Origin: an uncultured Prevotella sp.
Lineage (GTDB): Bacteria > Bacteroidota > Bacteroidia > Bacteroidales > Bacteroidaceae
Direction of reading: 5' to 3'
Length of the DNA: 12,904 nucleotides
NCBI GenBank assembly: GCA_937916405.1
Contig: CALFUF010000137.1
Span: forward strand, 1 to 12,904
Made by a program: the position numbers and the translations under genes. Positions within the stretch are counted from its first letter, which is position 1; the number at the start of each line of letters is the position of its first letter. The notes under the pieces were generated by a model. It was given only the letters and a program-made list of their open reading frames with translations. It searched no databases and was not told where the DNA came from. Positions 1 through 6,189 of this stretch are shown piece after piece.

Positions 1-5
1 TCCAT
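1..5 (-). CDS. Start of a gene cut by the window edge, possibly hpf
   Basis: Only the initiation codon (complement of 3-5) and two further bases (GA) are inside the window, so the protein begins Met-Glu or Met-Asp. The start is chosen because an AGGAGG sequence lies five bases upstream of the ATG and because it follows the xerC-like stop codon by 28 bases on the same strand. From my knowledge of Bacteroidales gene order, rpsU and this recombinase are commonly followed by the ribosome hibernation factor HPF/YfiA, whose sequences often begin Met-Glu. The identity is therefore inferred from context and is not readable from the sequence. Confidence 0.4.
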
Positions 6-16
6 AGTTACCTCCT
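6..16 (-). promoter_or_regulatory. Strong Shine-Dalgarno site
   Basis: Read on the minus strand, this is AGGAGGTAACT directly followed by ATG. It gives a seven-base match (AGGAGGT) to the anti-Shine-Dalgarno end of 16S rRNA, with five bases between AGGAGG and the start codon. None of the other complete genes here has a comparable site. Bacteroidetes genes generally lack them, so this one both fixes the start of the cut-off gene and stands out as an exception. Confidence 0.8.
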
Positions 17-33
17 ATTTTTATAAGGTTATA

Positions 34-915
34 CTAAGCCCTTGGATGGGCATCTTTATATACTTTTTTCAATTGTTCGAAAGTGGTATGGGTATATATT
101 TCCGTGGTGGCGACACTCTCATGACCCAGCAATTTGCGAACACTTTCAAGTCCTGCGCCATTATTCAGCATGGCTGTAGCAAAGGAATGCCTCAACACAT
201 GCGGGGAGCGCTTTTTCAAAGTCGTCACCTGTGAAAGACGCTCATTCACCAGATGCTCTATTCTACTACGTGTGATTCTGCGTCCATCATCTAGGACAAA
301 CAACGCTTCAGTAGGTCCGCCCACGAGTTGGTCACGTGAAGAGATATACTCACGGAGGGCTGTCTCCACCTCTTGCCCAAATGGGATAATACGCTGTTTG
401 TTTCTCTTACCTGTCACCTTCAGCTGATGAGACGTGAAATCCACGTCCAGGCTATTAAGCCCTACCAGTTCGGCAAGACGCATTCCAGTATTATAGAATA
501 ATATAATTATTGTACGCGCGCGAACCTCATTGAAATCATCCCCCCAAAATTCTGGTGTATCAATCAGTCTGTTCATCTCACTTTCCCTAACAAACTGAGG
601 TAACGGTTTTTGCTTTTTAGGGCCTTTCACGATATGGGAAGGATCATGACTTACCAATCCATGCGACAAGGCAAAACGAAAAAAAGAACGCACGGCACTC
701 AGGTGTTGGTTCACTGATGATGCCATGTCGCCTTTATCCATCAAGCTCTCCATCCAGTCACGGATGACATCTGAGTCTATAGACTCCCATGAGAGCTGAC
801 TATCTCGATTTTTGAAGTATGACTCGAAATCCTTAAGACTCCGCTCATAGCTTTGAACAGTAAGCTCGGAACGATTTCGCTCATACCGCAGGTAGCTCAA
901 GAACTTCTCTATCAT
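34..915 (-). CDS. xerC: Tyrosine recombinase, XerC/XerD type
   Basis: A 293-residue site-specific recombinase of the integrase family, expected to resolve chromosome dimers by strand exchange at a dif-like site. Residues 1-85 form the SAM-like, helical DNA-binding N-terminal domain, and residues 105-290 the catalytic domain. The catalytic set is complete: Arg146 (in NTGMRLAEL), Lys170 (in TGKRNKQR), His239 and Arg242 (in HVLRHSFAT), His265 (in LLGHESV) and nucleophile Tyr274 (in TEIYTH). Length is normal for XerC/D, shorter than most phage or conjugative-element integrases, and no element boundary is visible nearby. It lies 75 bases downstream of rpsU on the same strand and is probably cotranscribed with it. 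The start at 915 gives the usual short N-terminus (MIEKFLSYLRYER). Whether it is the XerC or the XerD partner cannot be decided from this sequence alone. Confidence 0.9.
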   Translation of the reverse strand: MIEKFLSYLRYERNRSELTVQSYERSLKDFESYFKNRDSQLSWESIDSDVIRDWMESLMDKGDMASSVNQHLSAVRSFFRFALSHGLVSHDPSHIVKGPKKQKPLPQFVRESEMNRLIDTPEFWGDDFNEVRARTIIILFYNTGMRLAELVGLNSLDVDFTSHQLKVTGKRNKQRIIPFGQEVETALREYISSRDQLVGGPTEALFVLDDGRRITRSRIEHLVNERLSQVTTLKKRSPHVLRHSFATAMLNNGAGLESVRKLLGHESVATTEIYTHTTFEQLKKVYKDAHPRA

Positions 916-918
916 ATT

Positions 919-947
919 TTCGTTGCTTTTATGTTTTCGGCAACGAA
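919..947 (-). promoter_or_regulatory. Inverted repeat abutting the xerC start codon
   Basis: TTCGTTGC (919-926) and GCAACGAA (940-947) form a perfect 8-base stem around a 13-base loop. On the minus-strand RNA the hairpin ends three bases before the A of the xerC ATG. It has no U-run suited to a terminator on that strand. It may limit translation of xerC relative to rpsU, or be a processing site between the two. Its function is inferred from position only. Confidence 0.45.
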
Positions 948-990
948 TTTACAAAGAAAATCGCAAACTACCAAAAAAAATCTGCTTTTT

Positions 991-1182
991 TTACTCTTCT
1001 GTAGCGCGAAGCTTCTGTACGTAAATAGCGTGCTCCATCTTGAGGCGCTTCAGTACAGAGGGCTTGTCAAACTGCTGACGACGACGAAGTTCCTTCACAA
1101 CGCCTGTCTTCTCAAACTTTCTCTTGAACTTTTTAAGAGCCTTTTCAATGTTCTCGCCTTCTTTTACTGGTACAATAATCAT
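991..1182 (-). CDS. rpsU: 30S ribosomal protein S21 (bS21)
   Basis: A 63-residue, very basic protein that matches bS21 over its full length: MIIVPVKEGENIEKALKKFKRKFEKTG, followed by a KELRRRQQFDKPS segment and a Lys/Arg-rich helical tail. S21 binds the small-subunit platform near the 3' end of 16S rRNA. In Bacteroidetes, published structures show bS21 with bS6 and bS18 helping to sequester the anti-Shine-Dalgarno sequence. Length is typical for Bacteroidetes. It has its own promoter about 60 bases upstream and is followed on the same strand by xerC. Its leader is A/T-rich with no Shine-Dalgarno sequence, unlike the next-but-one gene. The start codon is fixed by the conserved MIIVPV N-terminus. 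Confidence 0.97.
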   Translation of the reverse strand: MIIVPVKEGENIEKALKKFKRKFEKTGVVKELRRRQQFDKPSVLKRLKMEHAIYVQKLRATEE

Positions 1183-1240
1183 GTCGTTTTTTTTCTTTAA
1201 TTTTTTAAGTTAAACTTCTCGTTTTGCGATTAAGCGGGTG

Positions 1241-1271
1241 CAAAATTACAACTATTTTATGAAATGCGCAA
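1241..1271 (-). promoter_or_regulatory. Promoter of rpsU (Bacteroidetes sigma type)
   Basis: On the minus strand, TAATTTTG (complement of 1241-1248) matches the -7 consensus TAnnTTTG exactly. A TTG (complement of 1269-1271) lies 20 bases further upstream, where the -33 TTTG element is expected. The transcript would start near 1234 and carry a leader of about 50 bases. This is the best two-part promoter match in the window. Confidence 0.7.
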
Positions 1272-1302
1272 GTTTTTTTGCCATTTTTTAATTAATATCC
1301 CT

Positions 1303-3084
1303 TTATAAGGCTGTTGTGGCTTGCCTCAGCCACTCCATCTCCGAGGGTTCCAAATAGGGCGACAATTTCGCATACACTGTCTCATGATACTGATTAAGCC
1401 ATTCTTTCTCCTCATTACTGAGCTTATCCTTGATGACTGGGCGCATATCAATAGGGCATAATGTCAAAGGCTCAAATTGAAGGAATTTGCCACTTTCCGT
1501 CTCCTGGGCAGGTATGACAAGCAAGGTATTCTCCGTACGGACACCAAAACGCCCTTCCAGATAGACACCCGGCTCGTCCGTTATTGTCATACCAGCACGC
1601 AAGGGCGCTGGTCTCCACTCCATGCGGATCTGATGCGGTCCCTCATGCACATTCAGGAAGCATCCTACCCCATGACCCGTACCATGCAGATAGTTATAGC
1701 CAGCCTCCCATAAGTCTTTCCTGGCTATTGCGTCCAACTGGGTACCACTGGCTCCATCCGGGAAGTGGAGCAGCTGCAACTGGATATGTCCTTTCAACAC
1801 CAATGTGTAGACTTCTCGCTGCTCTTCTGTTAGGGGACCCAATGCGATGGTACGAGTGATATCCGTCGTACCGTCCTGATATTGCGCACCACTATCAAGC
1901 AACAAGAGTCCTTTTGGCTGCAAGACAGCATCCGTCTCAGGTGTCGCCTCATAGTGCACGATGGCGCCATGCTCCTCATAACCTGCGATAGTATCGAAGG
2001 AGAGACCTCGATATAAAGGCTGTTCCGCACGTAAAGCCTCCAACTTGTCTGATATGGAGATCTCTGTCAGTGTTTCTTTTCCGATGTGCTCATCGAGCCA
2101 TTTCAAGAACTTCACCATTGCGATGCCGTCACGCAGCATCGCAGACCTAAAACCCAGGCGTTCCCTCTCATTCTTGACGGCTTTCATTGCAGCGATGGGG
2201 GAAGTGCCTCGCACGATATTTCGCGTCACCTTCTGGTACAAGGTATAGCACACCTCATCCGGGTCTATCAGGATATTATACTCGAAATAGTCCTGCAGTC
2301 CTTTTCCCACTTCCTCATAGTCAGCCATCTCCACACCCTGCTGTTTCAGGTATTGGCATACCTCACCGCTCACCTTCTCCTTGTTAATAAATAAGGTCGC
2401 TTTATCTGAGGCGATGAGCAGATATGACACAAAGACGGGGTTACAATGGACGTCAGACCCTCGCAGGTTCAGTGTCCAGGCGATATCATCCAATGCGGAC
2501 ACCAGCATACCGTCCGCATGCTGTTCATGCAACGCCTTTCTGATACGCGCCAGTTTCGATCTCGTCTCCTCCCCAGCAAACTCCAACGGCTGCGGCACCA
2601 CTGGGTTCCTTGGAATCTGAGGACGGTCTTTCCATATCCTCGTCAAAGGATCGAAGTTGGTACGCACAGTGATACCCCCACGCCGTTTCAAGTTCTCTTT
2701 CAACTGCTCCATATCAGACACTGAGGTCAGCATGCCGTCGACCCCTATTTCCTTATCAGACATCTCTGTCAGCTCACGTCCCAACCACTCAGCGATGGAG
2801 GGGGTACCAGCCACTTTGAGTCTCATCAGTTGGAACTCCGTCCCTTTAAGTTGCTCCGCTGCTTGGATGAAATAACGGGAGTCCGTCCATAATGCCGCAC
2901 TCTGAAGGGTCACCACCGCAGTACCTGCCGACCCAGTAAACCCACTGATCCACTCGCGACCTTTCCAATGGTCAGCCGTATACTCGCTGTTATGCGGGTC
3001 TGTCGTTGGGAAGACGAAAGCACTCAGATGCTCCCTTCGCAGTTCTTCCCTCAACCATGATAATCGTTCCTCTATCTGTTTCAT
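1303..3084 (-). CDS. pepP: Xaa-Pro aminopeptidase P (M24B family)
   Basis: A 593-residue metallopeptidase that removes the N-terminal residue of peptides with proline in second position; no signal peptide is seen, so it should be cytoplasmic. It has the long three-domain architecture of eukaryotic-type APP1: two creatinase-like N-terminal domains (about 1-155 and 160-300) and a pita-bread catalytic domain (about 310-530), then a C-terminal tail. The dinuclear metal ligands are present: Asp397 (LLLDSGAQY), Asp408 (TTDITRT), His471 (GTGHGVG), Glu504 (DEPGVY) and Glu518 (RTENT). His377 and His480 (NVHEGPH) are probable active-site residues. The frame is open to 3126, but the start is placed at 3084 because a -7 box at 3090-3097 lies inside the longer version and MKQIEERL is the natural N-terminus. 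The gene is divergent from mdh. Confidence 0.92.
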   Translation of the reverse strand: MKQIEERLSWLREELRREHLSAFVFPTTDPHNSEYTADHWKGREWISGFTGSAGTAVVTLQSAALWTDSRYFIQAAEQLKGTEFQLMRLKVAGTPSIAEWLGRELTEMSDKEIGVDGMLTSVSDMEQLKENLKRRGGITVRTNFDPLTRIWKDRPQIPRNPVVPQPLEFAGEETRSKLARIRKALHEQHADGMLVSALDDIAWTLNLRGSDVHCNPVFVSYLLIASDKATLFINKEKVSGEVCQYLKQQGVEMADYEEVGKGLQDYFEYNILIDPDEVCYTLYQKVTRNIVRGTSPIAAMKAVKNERERLGFRSAMLRDGIAMVKFLKWLDEHIGKETLTEISISDKLEALRAEQPLYRGLSFDTIAGYEEHGAIVHYEATPETDAVLQPKGLLLLDSGAQYQDGTTDITRTIALGPLTEEQREVYTLVLKGHIQLQLLHFPDGASGTQLDAIARKDLWEAGYNYLHGTGHGVGCFLNVHEGPHQIRMEWRPAPLRAGMTITDEPGVYLEGRFGVRTENTLLVIPAQETESGKFLQFEPLTLCPIDMRPVIKDKLSNEEKEWLNQYHETVYAKLSPYLEPSEMEWLRQATTAL

Positions 3085-3089
3085 AAGGG

Positions 3090-3097
3090 CAAAGATA
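3090..3097 (-). promoter_or_regulatory. -7 box of pepP, giving a leaderless transcript
   Basis: The minus strand reads TATCTTTG, an exact TAnnTTTG match, followed by only five bases (CCCTT) before the ATG at 3084. If used as a normal -7 element, transcription would begin at or within a base or two of the start codon. I see no TTTG at the usual 19-20 base distance upstream; the nearest is about 26 bases away. Confidence 0.6.
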
Positions 3098-3195
3098 ATA
3101 CAAAATTTGCCACACAGAGTTAGCAAAGCCTATAGTTTTCAGAATAAATAACATATTTAATTGAGTTTTGAGAATTAAGAATTAAAAAATATTTG

Positions 3196-3203
3196 TAACT
3201 TTG
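3196..3203 (+). promoter_or_regulatory. -7 box of mdh
   Basis: TAACTTTG is an exact TAnnTTTG match, 39 bases before the mdh start codon, giving an A-rich leader of about 33 bases. A TTTG sits at 3167-3170, but the 25-base spacing is longer than the usual 19-20. A GAATTAA direct repeat fills part of the spacer. It shares the 158-base intergenic region with the divergent pepP box. Confidence 0.6.
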
Positions 3204-3242
3204 CAACCATTCAAGAACAATTAAAACGTAAAGAATAAAACT

Positions 3243-4235
3243 ATGGCATTTTTAACAAACGAGAAATTGACCATCGTCGGCGCTGCCGGTATGATTGGCT
3301 CAAACATGGCACAGTCGGCACTCATGATGGGTCTGACAAGTGAGATTTGTCTCTATGACGTTTTCTCTCCAGAAGGTGTGGCAGAGGAGATGCGCCAGAG
3401 TGGTTTTGACAATGTGAACATCGTTGCCACCACTGATGCTGAGGAGGCTTTCAAGAACGCTAAGTACATCATCTCCTCTGGTGGTGCTCCCCGTAAGGCT
3501 GGTATGACCCGTGAGGACCTGCTTGCCGGCAACTGTAAGATTGCCGAGGAGCTGGGACAGAACATCAAGAAGTACTGCCCTGACGTAAAGCACGTGGTGA
3601 TTATCTTCAACCCTGCTGACCTGACTGGTCTGGTTACCTTGCTGTACTCTGGTCTGAAACCAGGTCAGGTGACCACTCTCGCTGGTCTGGACACCACCCG
3701 TCTGCAGTCTGCCCTTGCCAAGAAGTTTGGTGTGATGCAGAATGAGATCACAGGTTGTGCTACCTATGGTGGACATGGTGAGCAGATGGCAGTATTCGGC
3801 AGTCACGTAGAGATCAAGGGTCGCAAGCTGACTGACATCATCGGCACTGCTGAGTTCCCCGCAGAGGAGTGGGATCAGATGAAGATAGACGTGACGAAGG
3901 GTGGTGCCAAGATCATCGAGCTTCGTGGACGTAGCTCTTTCCAGAGCCCTTCTTACCTTTCTGTTGAGATGATTCGTGCCGCTATGGGTGGTGAGCCATT
4001 CCGCTTCCCCGTTGGTACTTATGTGAAGACTGACAAGTACGACCACATCATGATGGCGATGAAGACCACCATGACTGCTGAGGGTGCTAAGTTTGAGGTT
4101 CCACAGGGTACTGCTGAGGAGAATGCCAAGCTCGACCAGAGCTACGAGCACCTCTGCAAGATGCGTGACGAGCTGGTTACCTTGAACATCGTGCCCCCTG
4201 TTTCTGAGTGGAATAAGATTAACCCGAACCTGTAA
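3243..4235 (+). CDS. mdh: Malate dehydrogenase, NAD-dependent
   Basis: A 330-residue enzyme of the lactate/malate dehydrogenase superfamily that interconverts malate and oxaloacetate with NAD. In Bacteroidales this serves the reductive branch from phosphoenolpyruvate to succinate/propionate. The Rossmann motif VGAAGMIG is at 12-19, and Asp39 ends the second strand, as expected for NAD preference. Substrate-binding arginines are Arg84 and Arg90 in GGAPRKAGMTR, with Asn123 in FNPADLTG. The catalytic pair is Asp150 (GLDTTR, with Arg153) and His178 (YGGHGEQM). The malate-type substrate loop (APRKAGMTR) and motif pattern argue against lactate dehydrogenase. Codons are strongly biased (CTG, GGT, CGT, AAG), unlike neighbouring genes, which suggests high expression. 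It is monocistronic: own promoter upstream and strong terminator downstream. Confidence 0.95.
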   Translation: MAFLTNEKLTIVGAAGMIGSNMAQSALMMGLTSEICLYDVFSPEGVAEEMRQSGFDNVNIVATTDAEEAFKNAKYIISSGGAPRKAGMTREDLLAGNCKIAEELGQNIKKYCPDVKHVVIIFNPADLTGLVTLLYSGLKPGQVTTLAGLDTTRLQSALAKKFGVMQNEITGCATYGGHGEQMAVFGSHVEIKGRKLTDIIGTAEFPAEEWDQMKIDVTKGGAKIIELRGRSSFQSPSYLSVEMIRAAMGGEPFRFPVGTYVKTDKYDHIMMAMKTTMTAEGAKFEVPQGTAEENAKLDQSYEHLCKMRDELVTLNIVPPVSEWNKINPNL

Positions 4236-4258
4236 TCGGGTCATCACTTTCGATAGAA

Positions 4259-4292
4259 ACAAAGGCGTTCGCAGTCGTGCGAGCGCCTTTGT
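4259..4292 (+). terminator. Hairpin terminator after mdh
   Basis: Arms 4259-4273 and 4278-4292 pair over 15 bases (ACAAAGGCG...CGCCTTTGT, one G-T wobble) around a GTCG loop, starting 24 bases after the mdh stop. The following tract (CGTTGTTGTC) is only moderately T-rich, but the stem is by far the strongest in the window. It closes the mdh transcript. Confidence 0.8.
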
Positions 4293-4406
4293 CGTTGTTG
4301 TCAAATAGGACGACTGTCGCATAGGAGCCACCCTATGCGGTTGTAAGTGCCGTTGTGTTCGATGCGAAGTGCCGTTATTCGCAGTTGTTAGAACCATCCT
4401 AACTAA
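4293..4406. repeat. Chain of short hairpins upstream of the palindrome array
   Basis: This non-coding stretch holds three consecutive perfect inverted repeats. CGCATAGG/CCTATGCG (4318-4325/4332-4339) has a 6-base loop, TGCGAA/TTCGCA (4363-4368/4378-4383) a 9-base loop, and GTTAG/CTAAC (4387-4391/4399-4403) a 7-base loop. The 10-mer AAGTGCCGTT also occurs twice (4345-4354 and 4367-4376). I recognise no coding sequence or known RNA family. Together with the adjacent array, these hairpins occupy most of the gap between mdh and the next gene. Confidence 0.6.
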
Positions 4407-4493
4407 CGGTTGACTCCAGTCAACCGATCTGCCGACTCCAGTCAACCGATCGGTTGACTCTAAGTCGACAGGCATGCTGACTCTAAGTCAACA
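4407..4493. repeat. Four-unit palindromic tandem repeat
   Basis: Four imperfect units repeat every 22-23 bases (starts near 4409, 4431, 4453 and 4476). Each is a dyad of the form GACT-loop-AGTC. Units one and two have loop CC (GACTCCAGTC) and units three and four loop CTA (GACTCTAAGTC). Unit one is CGGTTGACT/AGTCAACCG, a 9-base perfect stem (4407-4426). The junction of units two and three (4440-4459) is a perfect 20-base palindrome, AGTCAACCGATCGGTTGACT. The array ends 55 bases before the -7 box of the metallophosphoesterase gene. There are no unique spacers of CRISPR size. Function is unknown: operator array, transcription barrier or mobile palindromic repeat are all possible. Confidence 0.8.
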
Positions 4494-4548
4494 GATAAAA
4501 AAGTATAAAATGTACCATGGTCCTCCTGATAATAAGCGACAATTATCG

Positions 4549-4556
4549 TATCTTTG
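4549..4556 (+). promoter_or_regulatory. -7 box of the metallophosphoesterase gene
   Basis: TATCTTTG is an exact TAnnTTTG match 16 bases before the ATG at 4573, so the leader would be about 10 bases. No clear -33 TTTG is visible. The box lies downstream of an in-frame ATG at 4474, which therefore cannot be the start. Confidence 0.65.
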
Positions 4557-4572
4557 CACGCAAAATCATAAT

Positions 4573-5667
4573 ATGAAATCTATGTGGATGTTACTCTTTA
4601 TGGGGCTGCCCCTGCTTGCCCTTGCTTATATCGGCTGGCACATCTGGTGCCTGCTCCCTTTGTCTGCCGTATGGAAAGCGGTGGTCATCATCGTGATGAT
4701 AGGTTGTTTCCTGCTCACCTTCGCTAACTTCTCGCGCTCGACAGACGGCATGCCCATGCCTGCTGCCATCTTCTGCTACGAGGTGGCGAACTCGAGCCTC
4801 ATCATCCTGCTCTATCTGTTCATCCTCTTTCTGGTGCTCGACCTTGGAAGACTCGTCCGTCTCCTCCCGCGTACCTTATTATATAATAACTGGGCGACCG
4901 CTATAGGAATCGTCGTCCTCATGACCGTTGTCTTCACTTATGGCTATTTCCACTACAAGCATAAGTATTGTGAGGACATCCAGTTGACAACAGAGAAGCC
5001 GATGACTAAACCCTTGAGAATCGTCATGATGAGCGACCTGCACTTAGGGTATCATAATCGTCGTGAGGAGTTGCACCGCTGGGTGGACATGATCAACGCT
5101 GAGCATGCTGACGCTATCCTGATAGCTGGTGATATCATCGATATGAGTATACGTCCCTTGAAAGAGGAGCGGATGTTTGAGGAGTTCCAACGGCTCAACG
5201 CCCCTGTCTATGCTTGCTTGGGCAATCACGAGTATTACAGTGGGGAGCCTGATGTCCAGAGGTTCTATGAGCTGGCAGGCATCCATCTCCTGCAAGACCG
5301 TTTTGCGATAGTCGGCGACCTCTGTATCGTTGGTCGTGACGACCGCACCAACCAGCATCGCAAGACCTTAGCGGATATCATGAAGCAAGCCGACCGCTCG
5401 AAATTCACGATACTCCTCGACCACCAGCCCTATCACTTGGAGCAGGCAGAGCGACAGAAAGTAGACTTCCAGTTCAGTGGTCATACCCATCACGGACAGG
5501 TATGGCCCATCTCATGGATCACAGAGAGTATCTACGAGTGTGCCTTTGGTGCCCACCAGAGAGGTGACACACAGTATTATGTCAGTTCGGGAATTGGTAT
5601 CTGGGGTGGTAAGTTCCGCATCGGAACCCGCTCAGAATATATCGTAGCGACTATTTCTCACCAGTAA
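4573..5667 (+). CDS. Membrane-anchored metallophosphoesterase (YaeI/YkuE-like)
   Basis: A 364-residue protein with four hydrophobic segments (roughly 6-26, 32-52, 74-92 and 107-124) followed by a calcineurin-type phosphoesterase domain, probably cytoplasmic or membrane-surface. All five metal-binding blocks are present: SDLHLG (Asp155, His157), GDIID (Asp187), GNHEYY (Asn218, His219), LDHQP (His284) and SGHTHHGQ (His304, His306). The family hydrolyses phosphomono- or diesters, and relatives act on UDP-diacylglucosamine or other lipid-linked substrates, but the substrate here is not readable. The start at 4573 is chosen because the promoter box lies between it and the upstream ATG at 4474. Its last 17 bases overlap the 3' end of the converging carbonic anhydrase gene, leaving no room for a separate terminator. 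Confidence 0.85.
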   Translation: MKSMWMLLFMGLPLLALAYIGWHIWCLLPLSAVWKAVVIIVMIGCFLLTFANFSRSTDGMPMPAAIFCYEVANSSLIILLYLFILFLVLDLGRLVRLLPRTLLYNNWATAIGIVVLMTVVFTYGYFHYKHKYCEDIQLTTEKPMTKPLRIVMMSDLHLGYHNRREELHRWVDMINAEHADAILIAGDIIDMSIRPLKEERMFEEFQRLNAPVYACLGNHEYYSGEPDVQRFYELAGIHLLQDRFAIVGDLCIVGRDDRTNQHRKTLADIMKQADRSKFTILLDHQPYHLEQAERQKVDFQFSGHTHHGQVWPISWITESIYECAFGAHQRGDTQYYVSSGIGIWGGKFRIGTRSEYIVATISHQ

Positions 5668-6184
5668 AACGGCACTCGGGATTCTCGTCCATGTAGAATT
5701 TCGAGTAGGCGACATAGTGCTCCGCATTGTCTGTCTGACCAGGACGGGTGGGTTTGATATACTTGGCAGGTACCCCACCCCATATCTCATTGGGTCCGAT
5801 CTTCGTGTTCTGCAGTACCAAGGCACCAGCGGCGACAATGGCTCCCTCACCTACCTCACAGCCGTCCAGCAAGGTGGCACCCATACCTATCAGGGCATGG
5901 TCGTGGATCGTACAGGCATGAACGGTCACATTATGACCTATCGTCACATAGCTGCCGATATGCGTAGGACCCGTCTCATGGGTCACATGGATGCAAGAGC
6001 CGTCCTGCACATTGGTGCAATGACCTATCGTGATAGGAGCCACATCACCACGTACCACGGCATTAAACCATACAGAACACTCGTCACCCATCGTCACATC
6101 ACCCACGATGGTGGCGTTCTCACTAAAATAACAGTCCTTTCCCCATTTTGGAGTCAGACCACGATAGGATTTGATTAAAGCCAT
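5651..6184 (-). CDS. Gamma-class carbonic anhydrase-like protein
   Basis: A 177-residue left-handed beta-helix protein built from hexapeptide repeats (for example ATIVGD, ALIGMG and AIVAAG), of the gamma carbonic anhydrase/YrdA/PaaY group. The three zinc-binding histidines are in place: His66 (DGSCIH), His84 (TIGHNV) and His89 (TVHAC). Also present are Arg45 and Asp47 in VVRGD and Gln60-Asp61 in NVQDGS, which are family signatures. Catalysis of CO2 hydration is plausible, but many short members of this group have weak or undemonstrated activity. The acidic loop of the archaeal Cam enzyme is absent, as in CamH types. It is the last gene of the gltX-waaA operon, five bases after waaA, and its 3' end overlaps the metallophosphoesterase gene tail to tail. 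Confidence 0.88.
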   Translation of the reverse strand: MALIKSYRGLTPKWGKDCYFSENATIVGDVTMGDECSVWFNAVVRGDVAPITIGHCTNVQDGSCIHVTHETGPTHIGSYVTIGHNVTVHACTIHDHALIGMGATLLDGCEVGEGAIVAAGALVLQNTKIGPNEIWGGVPAKYIKPTRPGQTDNAEHYVAYSKFYMDENPECRFTGEK

Positions 6185-6189
6185 CTCAA

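Noticed and set aside
34..915. Recombinase as a sign of an integrated mobile element
   Set aside because: It is of XerC/D length with a complete catalytic set, lies in a housekeeping cluster with rpsU, and no attachment-site repeats, tRNA gene or cargo genes are visible.
3085..3126. 14-residue N-terminal extension of the aminopeptidase
   Set aside because: It contains the gene's own promoter box, and the extra residues are not part of the family fold.
3171..3187. GAATTAA direct repeat before mdh
   Set aside because: Two short A/T-rich copies in an A/T-rich promoter spacer are easily due to chance, and this kind of tract is common between Bacteroidales genes.
3300..4475. A 391-codon open frame antisense to mdh
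   Set aside because: It mirrors mdh codon by codon and is open because mdh uses highly biased codons. The translation is low-complexity, has no recognisable domain, and starts inside the palindrome array.
4407..4493. Possible CRISPR array
   Set aside because: The period is only 22-23 bases, the units themselves fill it, there are no unique spacers of about 30 bases, and no cas gene is present.
4474..4572. Longer N-terminus for the metallophosphoesterase
   Set aside because: The extra 33 codons cross the -7 box at 4549-4556 and the last palindrome unit, and they encode a polar stretch unlike the membrane segment that follows.
5717..6178. 153-codon plus-strand frame over the carbonic anhydrase gene
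   Set aside because: The opposite strand encodes a clear hexapeptide-repeat protein with zinc ligands, and the shadow frame only mirrors that repeat.
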